A DNA stretch of 64,000 bases from Sweltsa coloradensis (lineage: Eukaryota > Arthropoda > Insecta > Plecoptera > Chloroperlidae). The position numbers and the translations under genes are program-made. Below, in pieces: positions 1-11,714 of this stretch. Under the pieces are notes generated by a model. It did no database searches and had not been told where the DNA came from. It saw nothing but the letters and a program-made list of their open reading frames with translations. The stretch spans positions 1,674,001 through 1,738,000 of the forward strand of contig JAMZAV010000006.1 of assembly GCA_024449915.1 (NCBI GenBank), read 5' to 3'. Every line of letters begins with the position of its first letter. The stretch's first letter is position 1.

Positions 1-490
1 CAAGTTCGTTACATTACAGCACATAAACCTCAGTGGATTTCCCAGTAACGCGTGGCTCAAAGAGTAGTTAGACTGTTTTATCTACGTCGAGTCGAGCCCC
101 AGTAGCCATAACAAGGACAGTCGCTTGGGATCTGCCAATAAACCAGGCCGTGATGTTTGCCGCGCGAAGTTATGTCGTTTATGCCGGGGCGAGTTTTGTT
201 ACCCCCCCCGCCGACCCTACCTCGCCGTGCTGTTTTATCACAGTTTCACTTGTAATCGCCTCGGCCACAAATGGGCTCTATCTTCATTGACTTCCCGCCG
301 CAGTTTATATCACCGTTGTCCCCTCAGGAAAAGATGGCCAAGAAATAATATCAAAATTCACGACGAGCTTTCAGATGGATACGGGGAGAAAACAACTAAC
401 TTTATCGCACCCTATGACATTGTGATCTGGCCATGTAGGGACCAATGCTATTCGATTCTATTACACATCTTGCGACGAGGGATTTGAAGT
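1..490. other. GC-richer unique island, unassigned
   Basis: This stretch is visibly richer in G, C and CpG than the DNA that follows it. It contains a 120-codon open frame on the + strand (from about 125), but the predicted peptide shows no recognisable domain, only a non-ATG start, and no clear splice sites. It could be part of a promoter, a non-coding exon or a decayed coding segment. I see no repeat family in it. No function is assigned. Confidence 0.3.
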
Positions 491-2473
491 CGTATTTTTA
501 AACTAGATTTCTTTTCTATCACTTTTTGTCTCCCTTCTTGTTTCCCCCGATCCCCCGTATTGTTTTGAAAATTCTTCAAGATTTGAAGTTTTCCATCTGA
601 GTCGACTACCTGCCAAATCGATTTCAAATCACTTTTTTGTCTTCGAAATTAAAATCTGTTTCTTCTCAACCTTAATTATTCTAAAGACAACTCAAATGTT
701 AAGCTTGCAATCGGTTATAATATCCAACAAGAAATTGAAAGATAAACCTCTATTGAATCTTGTTGTGACCTTAAAAATGTGAAAACATAGTTTAATTTGC
801 GAAATTAAGAAAAAAAATTGATTTATAATACCCCGATCACTGACTGGTTTCGCAATCTTTTCTTAAAAGTCGGTTGTAGTCTTTCTTAAGTAGACATTCA
901 CTTTTAGTGATTTTAAAACGCCTGAGCTTTATGTATTGCACGTCGTTTATGTCTTTAGTTCAACAGAACTCATTTCTTACATCCAATACAAGACAGTCAA
1001 ATACACATCAATAAAAACCATTGCAAACTTAAACTAATAACACTTGAAAGTTTAAAACTATTTAAAATTATTTTTAATCTCCACATACTGCCCGAAGATG
1101 CCTACGTTATTATAACAAACACCACTAAAATATTTTGTCAAACGAACGCGTAGAAGTAGTTACAGTGCTGGTGCAATTACGCAAGAGTTTGCAAAATGGT
1201 AGCGCTTCAACGGCACAAGAGAACAAATTTGTATGGGACGTCTAGAAATTCTATTAAAATTAAATTGGCCGCGAAACGCGAGCGCTGTGCTGTCGTTGAG
1301 GGTAATTCAAGGCAGATAGGGAACTATGCAATGTAATTTCGGTAGTCTGTGATTTGCGGATCCATAAACATTTCGGATTGCTGGAAATGTGATTTTGATT
1401 GTTTCATGTATGTAGGACACCTACTCTTTTGAAATTAACGGTTAGAAAATTGTAAACTATATATTTTTAATAACATTTTAATTGGAAAAGTAGGTGGCAC
1501 ATATTTAGTATACCGCGATTATAACTTGTTTGATTAAAATCTGGAAATTTAAATCATCACATTCAATGCCATGGAGAATTTATTTATTGCATTTTTGTGA
1601 ACATAACAAAAAAGCGGGTTGACCACCATTGATTAGAAAGTACACATTGCAAAAAGTTTGTATACCCCATCTAACCGTAAATATCAACTTTTTATATTTT
1701 AATAACGTTTTTCAATCACATCTTAAAATTTCGTTTCTCAATTTCATTGTAGGTTCCCGTAGGTGTAATAATTGATTTACATAAAATAAAAATGGGTATT
1801 GGGTAAAACAAATGGGTAAAAAAACTTTAGGTTTATCAATGTGTTTCAATTTGTATTACTTCCTTTAGCACACTGATCGTGTATCATTTAGAAGTTTAAT
1901 TACCGGTCAAGGGATATTATCCATTAATCTCGGAAAGAGTCCGCACGTCCGCTTTGACGATCTGATTGGTTGATCGCACGACAAGAAAGCGGACAGACGT
2001 CTATGGGCGTCTCACAATTAGTAAATTGTGCCGACGTGAAGTCGTAAACGAGAGAGTGGTATATATACCTTATGCTTGGGCTTGATCAACTTATCGTTGA
2101 ATCTCTGACGGCATGTTGTTATAAGGGCGATGTTGTGGGGACCTACGACCAACCAATCCCCCTAAATAATTAGCCATTAGTCGATTAGCCTTCCTCTGTG
2201 TCAGCTATTTCTCGACAGCCCTGGATATAGAATCACCCCCTTAAGTGACTTACTCACTGCAGAATCACCGGCATTGTGTGTTGAACGAGCGAAGCGAATG
2301 AATACCCCACCATGTAAATGAAACACTTTATATAAGAGCTTCTTCTCAATATTATAGTGGGAGACAACCTTGGATTTGATGGGCACAACTTAAATAAAAA
2401 CGTTTAAGTTATTCATTAATAAGAATAAAGTGATTGTATATTATTTTAGAAATGTTAATGATGGTACAGGAAC
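491..2473. other. AT-rich non-coding stretch
   Basis: No gene or known repeat is recognised. Near 1949-2005 there is an imperfect inverted repeat built on TGTCCGCTTT and its complement, with a CCAAT-type GATTGGTTGATC between the arms. About 60 bases further on is a TATATATAC run (near 2059). The arrangement resembles a weak pol II promoter, but no transcript start or ORF follows that I could support. Confidence 0.3.
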
Positions 2474-2906
2474 CAATGATATTAAACATCTATAGTAGGC
2501 CATATCCCCAGTCTCCAATACGTCCGCATTCCGCACAGGCGCGAGCGTACCAAATTGAAGCGTTCATATGACCTATTCAAGATGGCGATTTGGCGTTTCA
2601 ATTTATTCTTTACATTATGTTTTAAATGCAATGGGTATTTTTATGGATTGTTTTGATATGGTTTAAGCTTATGCTGCATGGGAATGCACAAACAGAAACA
2701 ATAAGAAGTTACTGGATAAGGGAATTTAGTAACCATTTGGTATTAATGGCTAATATGCTCACCTGTCAACCTGACAGCCATCTTGAAAAATATTTGGGCT
2801 ACAAATCGCTATTCACCTATTCAACCTATTCAAGATGGCATCTTATTGTCACGCCAGTGGACCAATGACTGGGTATCTAGTCTACTTTAGTTCTTAAATA
2901 TCATTG
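2474..2906. mobile_element. hAT-like MITE, diverged copy
   Basis: This copy is collinear over about 430 bp with the better preserved element at 45429-45855. They share the left end (AATGATATTAAACATCTATAG), the middle (GAAACAATAAGAAGTTA, TTAATGGCTAATATGCTCACC) and the right end (CACGCCAGTGGACCAATGAC). The right inverted repeat is decayed and I see no matching target duplication, so it is an older copy. The short ORF at 2626-2868 lies inside the repeat and is not a gene. The family is non-autonomous. Confidence 0.7.
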
Positions 2907-3081
2907 ATCCTTGATTCTCTACATGATCACTGATATTTTACAGTTTCAACCACTAGCGTAACTGCGGCGTATAGGCCACACAGGTCTGATTTCCTGTCTT
3001 ATTCTGCTTTCTTGCATAATGAGTGTTATATTTACAGACAACAATCATTAATAAATAATAATAACTTAAAATGTATTTCAG

Positions 3082-3229
3082 GACAAGTACATATACGGGA
3101 GTACCTAAACACCAGTGGTGGAGGTACGTCCCTGACCACCAAGATCACTAAAATCGTTCTGTACAACGTTCTGCCCTGTGTAATGATCATTATCCTTGCT
3201 AAAGGCATGTCAATCGGAGATAATACATC
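3082..3229 (+). CDS. Candidate internal exon, membrane protein
   Basis: The exon is bounded by an acceptor (TGTATTTCAG, AG at 3080-3081) and a donor GTAAGA starting at 3230. It is 148 bp, entered in phase 1, and leaves after the first two bases of a TCN serine codon. Codons are notably GC-rich at third positions (CTG, ACC, AAG, ATC, TAC, AAC, CCC), unlike the AT-rich surroundings. The encoded stretch begins QVHIREYLNTSGGG and contains a hydrophobic run, IVLYNVLPCVMIIILAKGMS, that could span a membrane. The run ending in GMSIGD is loosely like the first membrane helix of bile-acid/sodium symporters (SLC10), but this is only a resemblance. In-frame reading through the donor meets a stop at once, which supports splicing there. 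I found no partner exons in the window, so neighbours may lie outside. It could be a chance ORF. Confidence 0.5.
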
Positions 3230-4849
3230 GTAAGACGTGACATAAGCATAGAATGGCCAGACAGACAGAAAGACAGAAAGGGATGCATATTGGGAAGCTT
3301 TATAGCTCTCTAATTATTTTTTAAAATTGCCTTTTTATTGCGAGCGTTGTTAAATTAAAGGTCGATCTAAAGCAGCAGAAGAAGGTATACGATACGATTA
3401 AATTAAATCAATTTTTTTTATATATATACAATTGTACAGTAACAAAATAAAACATACACTTTACATACAATTAATTTCACTACTCCCATCGATACGGGCT
3501 GGGCGTACCCACAATAGTACTTCTTTTCAAGACTAATAGCAGCGTAAATAATATGAATAGTCTCTTGATAACGTATCGAAAAGTGAAGCCGTTGCGATGT
3601 GTAGCAAATTGTACATACCTTTAATTAAAATAAAGTTTTGAATTTATTGATAACGCCCTAAATTCATAAATTTTCTTTATGCACTCACTATTTTCTGTGC
3701 ATGATTATCTAACTTACTGAACTTGTTGCTGGTTTTTTTACTACGCAGATGCTATTTCATTATTAGTATTTCACACAACCCATTAGGTTTACACGGTAAA
3801 ACTTATATGTGGTGTTTTAAGTATATGATTTAGGTCAAAACTTATATACAACTTCTAATTTTATCACAAAAGTTATTGTTCATAGTCTATAACTCTTAAT
3901 CTAATAGGAGTGTTTCTATAATATTGCGGAATTATGTTGCTTTTAATGTTATTTTGTATTACCAGTTTCTCATTACACAATTTAAGTATATAATATCTTT
4001 GATCGGTTGTGGAGGATTTATAAATTTTAGTAACAATACTGTTGGGTTTCCTTCTTTCAATCGTTTACAAACAGTGTGTATTAAATAAAATAAATTATTA
4101 TAGTGCCCTATTGAACATTATTTAAGTTGCCAAGTCGTTTGAAACTTTTGTTCAGCAATGCTCTATTCAATTAGTTTCAAAAATATACTTATATATCAAT
4201 TAGTTATAATTTTGAGTTTGTATTTAATAGTTGTGTTTATTATTAATTTTTAAACTGAATTCCAATGATATTCTAAAACTGGATGTGATTTTGTGTCTTG
4301 AGGCAACACCATTGGATCTATAAGAACATCTTGCACTCGTCTTGTGAAGTAATTACTCCGAAGCCACACTCCGACACGCAGTATAGAATTCAGCACACGG
4401 CGATCACCCCTCACGCCTTCTCCCCGCATTCACGCAAGCTTAGTCTTTGACAATCTGAACAAGATACACGGCCATAAAGATTGCCTGGACACAAGTCCGG
4501 AATAATTGGATTAGTTTTCGGACGCTCAGTGACCGCTCAGCCTACAAACTTCCTTCCTTACTTCACTCGCTTTGACCGGATTAAGACGGGTCTGATTTCG
4601 AAAAGTGGTTTTAGAGATTCGAGTAATAAGTCCTGCTCGATGAGGAAATTTAGAAGGTTTGTTAAGGGGAGTGGGGTAGAAATGGCCTCTTCAAAGCTAA
4701 GCCGAAACCAAAATTCCCACTCCAAATTCCGGGATACTATTATCTATGGTAATTATGCCGATTTCTAAGGGGAGCACAGAGAAATTCATCTCATCAAATG
4801 ATTTCAATATCAATTTTGTTGGTGGGAGTAAAATAAAGGGGGGAAATAT
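3230..4849. other. Non-coding stretch, possible intron
   Basis: AT-rich DNA downstream of the exon candidate. No repeat copy and no further exon is recognised. The segment near 4330-4740 is less AT-rich and has a 95-codon open frame (4481-4768) whose peptide is serine/lysine-rich and unrecognised; I do not call it a gene. Confidence 0.4.
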
Positions 4850-5620
4850 AATTGAATGGGCCAAGTCAATAACTGACCAAGTTACACAGACCACATTCTG
4901 AGATAAATCGATAAAACTAGATAACGCAGCCAATTTTTAATTTAAAAGCATGCAAAATTGCACACCACTTAACCTTAAGATACCTAACAATACAATTTAA
5001 AGGAATTTTTTTTTTAGACTTTACTTTTCCTGGAAAAAAATCGGGAACTTTTTTTACTTGGTTAGTTATTGACTTGAGGTTGTCACTTGGGCATTTCTTG
5101 CATTAACTTTTTTAATTTTAAGGAATAAAACCATTTTTTAAGCCTTTTCCATTAACCCCTTTGCAGCCACATATCAATAAACTATCACGCCAATTGAAAA
5201 ATAAATTAAAAAATAAAAATATATGTGTACATATATATTTTTTAAATTTTACCCAAAATATATATATTTTTTTAATTTTACCCAAAATATATTAATTAAT
5301 ATTATTTTATGTTAAATTATTTGTATAACAATATAAAATAAAACTAGGAGAGGCGGAGGATTCCTTACTGTTGTTAATATCTACATAAGCAGTCCAATGA
5401 TCGCCAACCTCATGGCAAGAAATGACCAAGTAACACGTACTTGGTCAGTTATTGCCTTGAGCCAAGTTTTCATCGCCTGGTAAATGGCTTATAACTGCTC
5501 GAACTTGGGTGTTTCTTGCATTAATATGATGCCCCTATGCCTGGAGAATAGAATGGCGGTCCTAACTAAATTTGAGCATTTTTTGTAACTTGGGCACTTA
5601 TTGACATGGCCCATTCAATT
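4850..5620. mobile_element. TIR element, about 771 bp, unclassified
   Basis: The ends are inverted repeats of about 34 bp. The left arm is 4850-4883 (AATTGAATGGGCCAAGTCAA...) and the right arm 5587-5620 is its complement with a few changes. The phrase ACTTGG..AGTTATTGACTTG recurs inside (near 5055 and 5438-5465), as do two copies of CTTGGG.ATTTCTTGCATTAA-type sequence (near 5090 and 5510). There is no coding capacity, so it is a non-autonomous DNA element. I could not identify a target-site duplication, so the superfamily is open. Confidence 0.6.
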
Positions 5621-5867
5621 GGGAACTGGCTTTCATTGGGTAAATTCGCATTGTGATTACGTATGGTTTTATGTATAAATCAGCAACACAAAGTTAATTA
5701 AATAGTTTGGATTGTCAACAGGTATTTAGCCTAAAGCTGCTACGCATATAACAGGGTAGGGTAGGAATGTTGCTGGACGAAATCATGTTAAACTTGCCTT
5801 TTTCGTTAGTGTTTTTAGTGATTCATGTCTGTTGTAATGTATTGGTAAAGGCAGTGGAAAATGGTGT

Positions 5868-6060
5868 TAACAAAATTCGCGATTTTTTTCAATATCCCTT
5901 TTATTGCCTAAAATGTAAAATTGTCGACGAATACATCATTTAGAGATGGAAAAAACACATTTCGAAAACGCGAATATCGCGAAATTTCGCGAATAGCCGC
6001 GAAATAACGAACGAAATTGTATCAAACAGGTCAAAACGCGAATTAACTCGCGAAATTGAA
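5868..6060. repeat. CGCGAA / TTCGCG cluster
   Basis: Within about 190 bp the hexamer CGCGAA or its complement occurs at least seven times, including TCGCGAAATTTCGCGA, an exact 16-bp palindrome near 5977. Flanking DNA is AT-rich with few CpGs. It may be a binding-site cluster (E2F- or DREF-like cores contain TCGCGA) or a fragment of a repeat family. Confidence 0.5.
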
Positions 6061-6087
6061 CCTTTCAGTGTGCAGAATGTAGGGGGA

Positions 6088-6102
6088 TGGTGGAGGTGCC
6101 GG
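6088..6102 (+). repeat. 19-bp motif, copy 1 (degenerate)
   Basis: TGGTGGAGGTGCCGG: this matches the core of the dispersed motif but lacks the TTT start and the GGGT end. It is the weakest of the eight copies. Confidence 0.5.
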
Positions 6103-7428
6103 TCCAGACCGAATATTACGCGTGCGGAATGAAGACAAATAAAATAATAGATACATACACAATTGTTGGTTTAAAAATGAAAGTGCTGGCTAATATTCAA
6201 AATCAAAATGCCATTTTAATATAAGATATTAAACAACATTTAACAAATAACTGTTAACAACCTTAAAAAATACGTACATACTCTTGCAATTTGTGTAAAA
6301 GAAAGAAAAAACATCCACCATAACAACTACTTCTAATGTTTCTTTTGGTATTTACCTCTTGAATTAGGCTCTAGCGTAAGACACGCACTTTTCGTTTGTT
6401 TCGCCCAACGAGCTGTTAAATCCCCGGAGAATCTCAACCATCTTTGCCTTTGTAAATAATTAACAATCTACGTACTTCAGAGCAGCCCATCAATGTTTCA
6501 AATTGCGTTCGCCGTTTCAACCCTTGCGTGTATATTTACGCGTCCTCTTTTGTACGTAAAGTCGACTTATTATTTAGTACTTTCTATTATTAGGGCTTTG
6601 GTTTCGAGCCTGTGGTAGCGCCTGTATAGTACGTGTATCTTGGCCCCCATAACTGACCCATAACTGACCACAAGTAAACTATGCAGCGGAGTTGGTTTAG
6701 CCAGCACAAAGCTGTGGCGAAGAGCGTGGCCGGTTTACCCCGGCAAGTAGTCGTAATAACTGCCTACAGGAGGGACAATGCCCACAGGGATAGGGATTAT
6801 GTTGCACGTGGTATTTGGAGGGTTATTAGCTGGTCTTTTGCAGAGAGGCTAAGCAGGAAGAAGTGAATATTAATATGGACTGGTTGGTGGTTGAGAGTAA
6901 ATGAGCGAGTTTGTTACTAAACTTGTGATTGTGCTGTTTGATGCGAGTGGTGATGGATAAGGATGCCCGAAAATACAAAATATTCATGTGAAGTGTTTGA
7001 TATCGAGCTAACACAGCATGCTATTAGGATCTGCGCCCAAAACATATATTACAAGTCACCGCGGAGGGCGGCAATCATGGTTTCAAGTAAATAAATGTGT
7101 ATTCATTGTCAAAATCGCAAATGCATGCCTGTCAACAGCCTGTCGAAGAAAAGTGAAACTTTTCGAAATATTGCTACATAATAAAAACTTATTTTCCCAC
7201 CGAAGAGCAGGGTTAAGTAAAATTAATTGTTAAATAATATTAATTTATACATGATGTATTACACCATTTCGATCTTTGTTTTGTCAACACACACAATTGA
7301 ATTGTTTGGGAATGGAATGGATAGTATGGAGTTTAATATTAATAAGGAGAACTTCCCACATTACGTGAATAAAATAAAATCTTGAACCTCCTGTATTGGA
7401 CGTAGAAATAAACACACAATACCAAACA
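6103..7428. other. No recognised feature
   Basis: Non-coding sequence of mixed composition. TAACTGACC occurs twice near 6650-6670, echoing the 4850-5620 element. Short ORFs (6681-7233) give unrecognisable peptides. Confidence 0.4.
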
Positions 7429-7622
7429 CTAAGGTGCGGGTGTACGCCCTGTCCATACACTGATTGCTATTTTTCTATTAAAAATATCGAATCGAAAAAT
7501 CTCGTCGATTGCGTCGGGGCCTATAGGGTTGGCTTGGTCGCTTTGGTTTACAGTCCCCCACTGAAAATCAGTTATATGACTGAGTGGGTAGACTCTAAAT
7601 ACGAATTTATTTATTTTAAATC
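7429..7622 (+). mobile_element. SINE-like repeat with nested-hairpin tail, copy 1
   Basis: Shares with 47838-48062 the order: CTGTCCATAC.ACTGATTGCTAT, then CGTCGATTGCGTCGGGGCCT, then GGTTGGCTTGGTCGCTTTG, then a 3' hairpin (CCCACTGAAAATCAGTTATA...) and GTAGACTCTAAATA before an ATTT-rich tail. The A/T-rich tail and constant 3' hairpin fit a retroposon mobilised by a LINE. ORFs at 7396-7659 and 7429-7632 are inside the repeat and are not genes. Confidence 0.65.
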
Positions 7623-8696
7623 CGTTCGTCATAATTCTCTTCTAATGATAGCGACGTAGGGAGTACCAATGACCTACCGCGTAGATTATTATGGGTGTCT
7701 AAGATTCTTTGTGTATCTAGGTAAGGATTCTTTCATGTTATTGTCTTAGAAGTTATTGTCTTTGAGATTTCCTTCGATTCACCTCCGTAAACATCCGTAT
7801 ATTAACTAAAGGTAGGCCTATCCATCATAAATAACTACAGTTCAATCGTCACTCAATTGATATAAACTCAACCACCTTACCCCACGTAAAACTCTCCCCT
7901 CCATTCTCTCACCTGTCTTCACGATCGTAGTTCATCCCAACTGGATTCGCTTCATGTTCTTATCACCGGTATACCATGGGGATTGTCCCGGTCTGACGTA
8001 AGTGATTTGTAGGCAGGGCGTGTGCTAGGGGGCAATGTATGTATGATTGATAGTACAATGTTCTTTCGTTCCACGTCCGTCTGGAGTGATTGAGAGAGTC
8101 AATGTGGGAATCTGATGCGCGTCAATCAAGATGGCGTTATTTAAGTTGGGTCCTAGCACAGAAAAACATAAAAAAAAAACATAAAAAAAGTACTTCCTTC
8201 CTTATAGTCATTTTCCCACCGTAAAAGGAGGAAGGTTGAGGGAAAACGGAAGTATGCTCCAAACACAGGGTAACTGCCAGCCTCTCAATTAAATTTCATT
8301 TTCAATCATTTTTTTTGTTTTTTTTACATATATTCAATCATTTCTCTTGCAATATAACACATACAATACTTACCATACCGAACCACTGCTCGTGAACATA
8401 CTCGTGAGAAAAAAAGAAGCCGACATAGGTAACACCCTTGTGAGTGGGCAGCGCAATAGAACATTAAGTTTCAATTCCAATAACAATACGTTGTGAGTAA
8501 AAACAGAGAGTAAGAAAATATGAAAATTATATTATTAAATTAAATTATAACTAAGCTACATAAAAATCATTCAATAATAATGTTGCAGAGAAGATTGCTC
8601 TCTTGAACGGAGAAATAGAATGATGTTATCCCTAAATTCGAATTTTGATCCTACCTGTACTCAGTTACAAACTGATTTGTAGTGGAGGACGTTAAA
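7623..8696. other. No recognised feature
   Basis: Unique-looking sequence. Around 7930-8150 it is less AT-rich and includes an E-box-like and CCAAT-poor segment with no ORF. A-rich runs near 8170-8185. Nothing supported as a gene. Confidence 0.35.
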
Positions 8697-8745
8697 TTTA
8701 AAGCAGACCAAGCCAACCCTGTTTACGCCGACTACATCAACGAGT
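8697..8745 (-). mobile_element. SINE-like repeat fragment, minus strand
   Basis: Reads in reverse as the internal part of the 47838-48062 family: CACTCGTTGATGTAGTCGG.GTAAACAGGGTTGGCTTGGTC.GCTTTAAATTTAA. It faces the + copy at 8862-9022, so the two form an inverted pair. Confidence 0.55.
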
Positions 8746-8861
8746 GAACAATGACCAATGACTCACCGTACTTTAAGGAAATACCGGTCAAATAGGCTGG
8801 ACACGATTCAACCAGAGGATACTGGTGGCGCCCGATGGTGAATCGTACCCATCCGCTTGTC

Positions 8862-9024
8862 GACATTTTTCCTATTTCAATAACCGATCTCTGGTTAACC
8901 ACTATTTGCTCTTCGGCGTTATCTGTGCCTACATGGTTGGCTCGGTTGCTTTAAATTAAAGTCCCACACTGAAAATTAGTTTTTTGACTGAGTGAGCAGA
9001 CTAAATAAAATTTATTTAAAGTTG
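8862..9024 (+). mobile_element. SINE-like repeat with hairpin tail, copy 2
   Basis: A diverged copy: GGTTGGCTCGGTTGCTTTAA, CCCACACTGAAAATTAG, TGACTGAGTGAGCAGACTAA and an AATAAAATTTATTTAAA tail match the 47.9 kb copy. The 19-bp motif starts eight bases after this tail, at 9032. Confidence 0.65.
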
Positions 9025-9031
9025 CTTAAAT

Positions 9032-9050
9032 TTTGGTGGAGGTGCCGGGT
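9032..9050 (+). repeat. 19-bp motif, copy 2
   Basis: Exact TTTGGTGGAGGTGCCGGGT. The complement reads like a tRNA 3' end with CCA (see findings). Confidence 0.8.
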
Positions 9051-10884
9051 CATTGAAAGCGAGTGAGAGAACGTTAAAATCGTTACGAATTTTTTGTCGA
9101 TACCTTATTAACCCATTTTCAATAGAACGTCTACATGTTTGGTACATTTTTTAATGTAGAACTTTTTTCCACAAATAGATAATACAATTTCGATATACCG
9201 ATTTTGTCATGTGATATCTATAATTGAATGATTTGTCATAGCCCAACCCTGTTTTTTCACTTAAAAAACTTAAATCCATCATCACGTTAACAGATTTTTC
9301 ATGGTTTGCGTGCTAGCCGGCATCAGCACGAAACACCTTTGATTAAGAAAGTATCATCAATCAAGTTGGCAAGATTGGAGAAAAAATCAGCTGTTGGTAA
9401 ACCTTTTTTCAAAAAAATTAATATGAAAAGAGAATAAATAACAAAACTGGAGTTTAAAAACTTTATTTTAAAACAATTGTTTTGTAATAAACTTAATATG
9501 TTTATATATTAATAAGCACAAATTCACGTTTCTCCTTTCTTCTGCAAAATTTATGTTTAACTTTCTTATAACTTTTTATATGGCTAAAACAAATGCTTTA
9601 AACGCTCTTTAAACTAAAAAAGCTACTTTTCAAACCAAACTATAAAGTTACGGATGGTTTTATTATTAAACTTATATCATTACCATAAAGAACTAAAATA
9701 AACAATAGTATTCATGGTTTGCCGTTTTTAAGCTCTGATAAATGGTCATAATGTGTACTAATGATGTTTATGTTTTCAACACATAATGCCTAATGTAAAA
9801 CTAAATTAAAAATTATGTTTGGACACACATTTACAAAATACGTAACGCACAATAATTTAACTTAACTTTTTAAGGCATATGCATTTGTTGGTCAATATTC
9901 AATATAAATTTGAAACTATAGAGAATGAGGAAAGTATGTATATACTTACTGCATGGAGAAACGTTATATTGACACACAGTTCGCGTGAATCTTTAAAGTT
10001 ATTCTATCCCCAACAAAATCAAAAAAAATATAGTTATAGTGGATTCCTGTGTGAACATAGGGTATACATAACTCACAGGTATCATTGCACAATACAATAC
10101 AATACACTGAAAGCTTCCTGGAATACGAGGTTCGATGGAGAGTTCTTCCCATGTACATATGTTGGTTATTTGATTTATGTACGGCTATGTTTCTTGGATA
10201 ACTGTTAGTGGAAAGTAGCTTGTCGAGTTTATTCCATGTGGGTATCAATAGACTTCCGTCAACATGAATATTAAGGAATCTTTAAATTATCGCATTGATT
10301 TCTTCCTCTCGGTCGAACAGTATCAAAATTAGAACCGGATAATCTGTAATTTGAAATGTAACAACTAGCAATTATTTTTGAAAACCCTGCTGATAACAAA
10401 TAATAAAATTATAATTTGTTCTTCGTTGTCACTGAGTAATTATACTAAATACCAATACTAAAAGGTTTGGGATTGAATTCCGCCGCGGATTTGGAGGAAT
10501 TGCATATTTCAATCCAATAATAATAATATACTATGGTATTACAAGCTGTATTCGCAATGAATCATTAAAAGTAACTGTATTTTTTGTGTACATTTATGTA
10601 GTTTTTTTTCATTATTGCCCTCTGTAAAGAGTTTCTTAAAACTTTGTAAGATAATATGTTATTAAATAATAATCAATTCAATAAATTAATAAATGTGTTT
10701 GTTAATTATTTTTTAAGTTTGTTGGTTTTGTGGTGGTTTTATTTGCGACGTTCCACGAATATTTTTCAATTAGGCCTGTTTTTAATCTTAAGATTCAATA
10801 CATCCACCCTTGTTATCGTGATTTGTAGCTGTATTGGAACACTCAATCAAGAACTCAACATTAAAAATAATAATTTAAAAATTG
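9051..10884. other. AT-rich, no recognised feature
   Basis: Low-GC sequence with poly-A and poly-T runs. The 109-codon ORF at 9879-10208 has an AT-driven composition and no recognisable domain. Not called as a gene. Confidence 0.4.
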
Positions 10885-10903
10885 ACCCGGCACCTCCACC
10901 AAA
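10885..10903 (-). repeat. 19-bp motif, copy 3
   Basis: Exact complement, ACCCGGCACCTCCACCAAA. With copy 2 it forms a facing pair 1.87 kb apart, but no target duplication supports treating them as the two ends of one transposon. Confidence 0.8.
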
Positions 10904-10999
10904 TATACCATTGCATGAATTTACTACATTTTGTCGATGATAATATTGTAATACTGATCAATTTATCATAAATACTAAATAAAAAATGTGTTTCACTGA

Positions 11000-11653
11000 T
11001 TGATGAGCGTAGCGAGCGAAGCGAAGATTCCATTTTACTACACTGGAAAAAAAAATCCGGAATTTTTTTCTTTTTTTTCTGTTTGTATTTTTGTGTGTTT
11101 GTTAACACGATTCCGGCTAAACCGCTACTCCAATTGCGATGAAATTTTCTGGAGGCCTTCGAAATCTCTGAACCTATAACTGCCACGTTTTTGAGCGCAA
11201 TCGAAAAATTATTTCTCATGAAAATCGCAATTTTACGATTTTTTTCGATTTTTTTGGAAATTCTTCGCTCTTAAACACCTACATGCATAATCCGATCGTA
11301 ATGAAATTTGTATGGGACCTTTCTTATATGAAACTCTAAACATGTGTCAAATTTAAGCACAATCCAAGATTATTTCTCATAAAAATTGCAATTTTTCGAT
11401 GTTTTTTATTAATTTTAGACGTTCTTCACTTTCTACCACCTACATCGTTAATCCGATCGTAATTAAATTTTAATAGAACCTTCATTTTATTAATCAATAG
11501 ATTCATGCCGAAATTGAGGTTAATCGAAGAATTATTTCTGACAAAAAATTACAATTTTTCGTTTTTTTTTAAAATTCGTTTAATTAACATAAGACAAGGC
11601 GGCTCAATGCACCAATTACGCTCATCCAACAACGACTTTCGGCGTTTTCCTAG
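11000..11653 (+). mobile_element. Helentron-like (HINE) element, copy 1
   Basis: Begins TTGATGAGCGTAGCGAGCGA (one G lost from the family start TTGGATGAGCG). Near the right end is the complement CGCTCATCCAA, followed by CAACGACTTTCGGCGTTTTC and the terminal CTAG. So the terminal inverted repeat is asymmetric, about 30 bases in from the 3' end, and a short AACG/CGTT hairpin precedes CTAG. Flanks are A (5') and T (3'). This end structure matches Helitron2/Helentron non-autonomous elements. No Rep/helicase is encoded. ORFs within (10875-11219) are artefacts. Confidence 0.6.
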
Positions 11654-11714
11654 TAATGTTTAAATACAGACATATGTGTTTTACATTTTAATGCAAGAAG
11701 TTTTTTTAATTTAA

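Noticed and set aside
125..487. A 120-codon open frame at the GC-rich start of the window
   Set aside because: Non-ATG start, no recognisable domain, no splice or promoter evidence; length is not surprising in GC-rich sequence.
2059..2068. TATATATAC with upstream CCAAT-like sequence as a promoter
   Set aside because: TA-rich runs are common here, and no transcript or ORF follows at a fitting distance; kept only as a remark.
9032..10903. Two facing copies of the 19-bp motif as TIRs of a 1.87-kb transposon
   Set aside because: No matching target duplication, no coding capacity, and no homology of the inner flanks beyond two or three bases.
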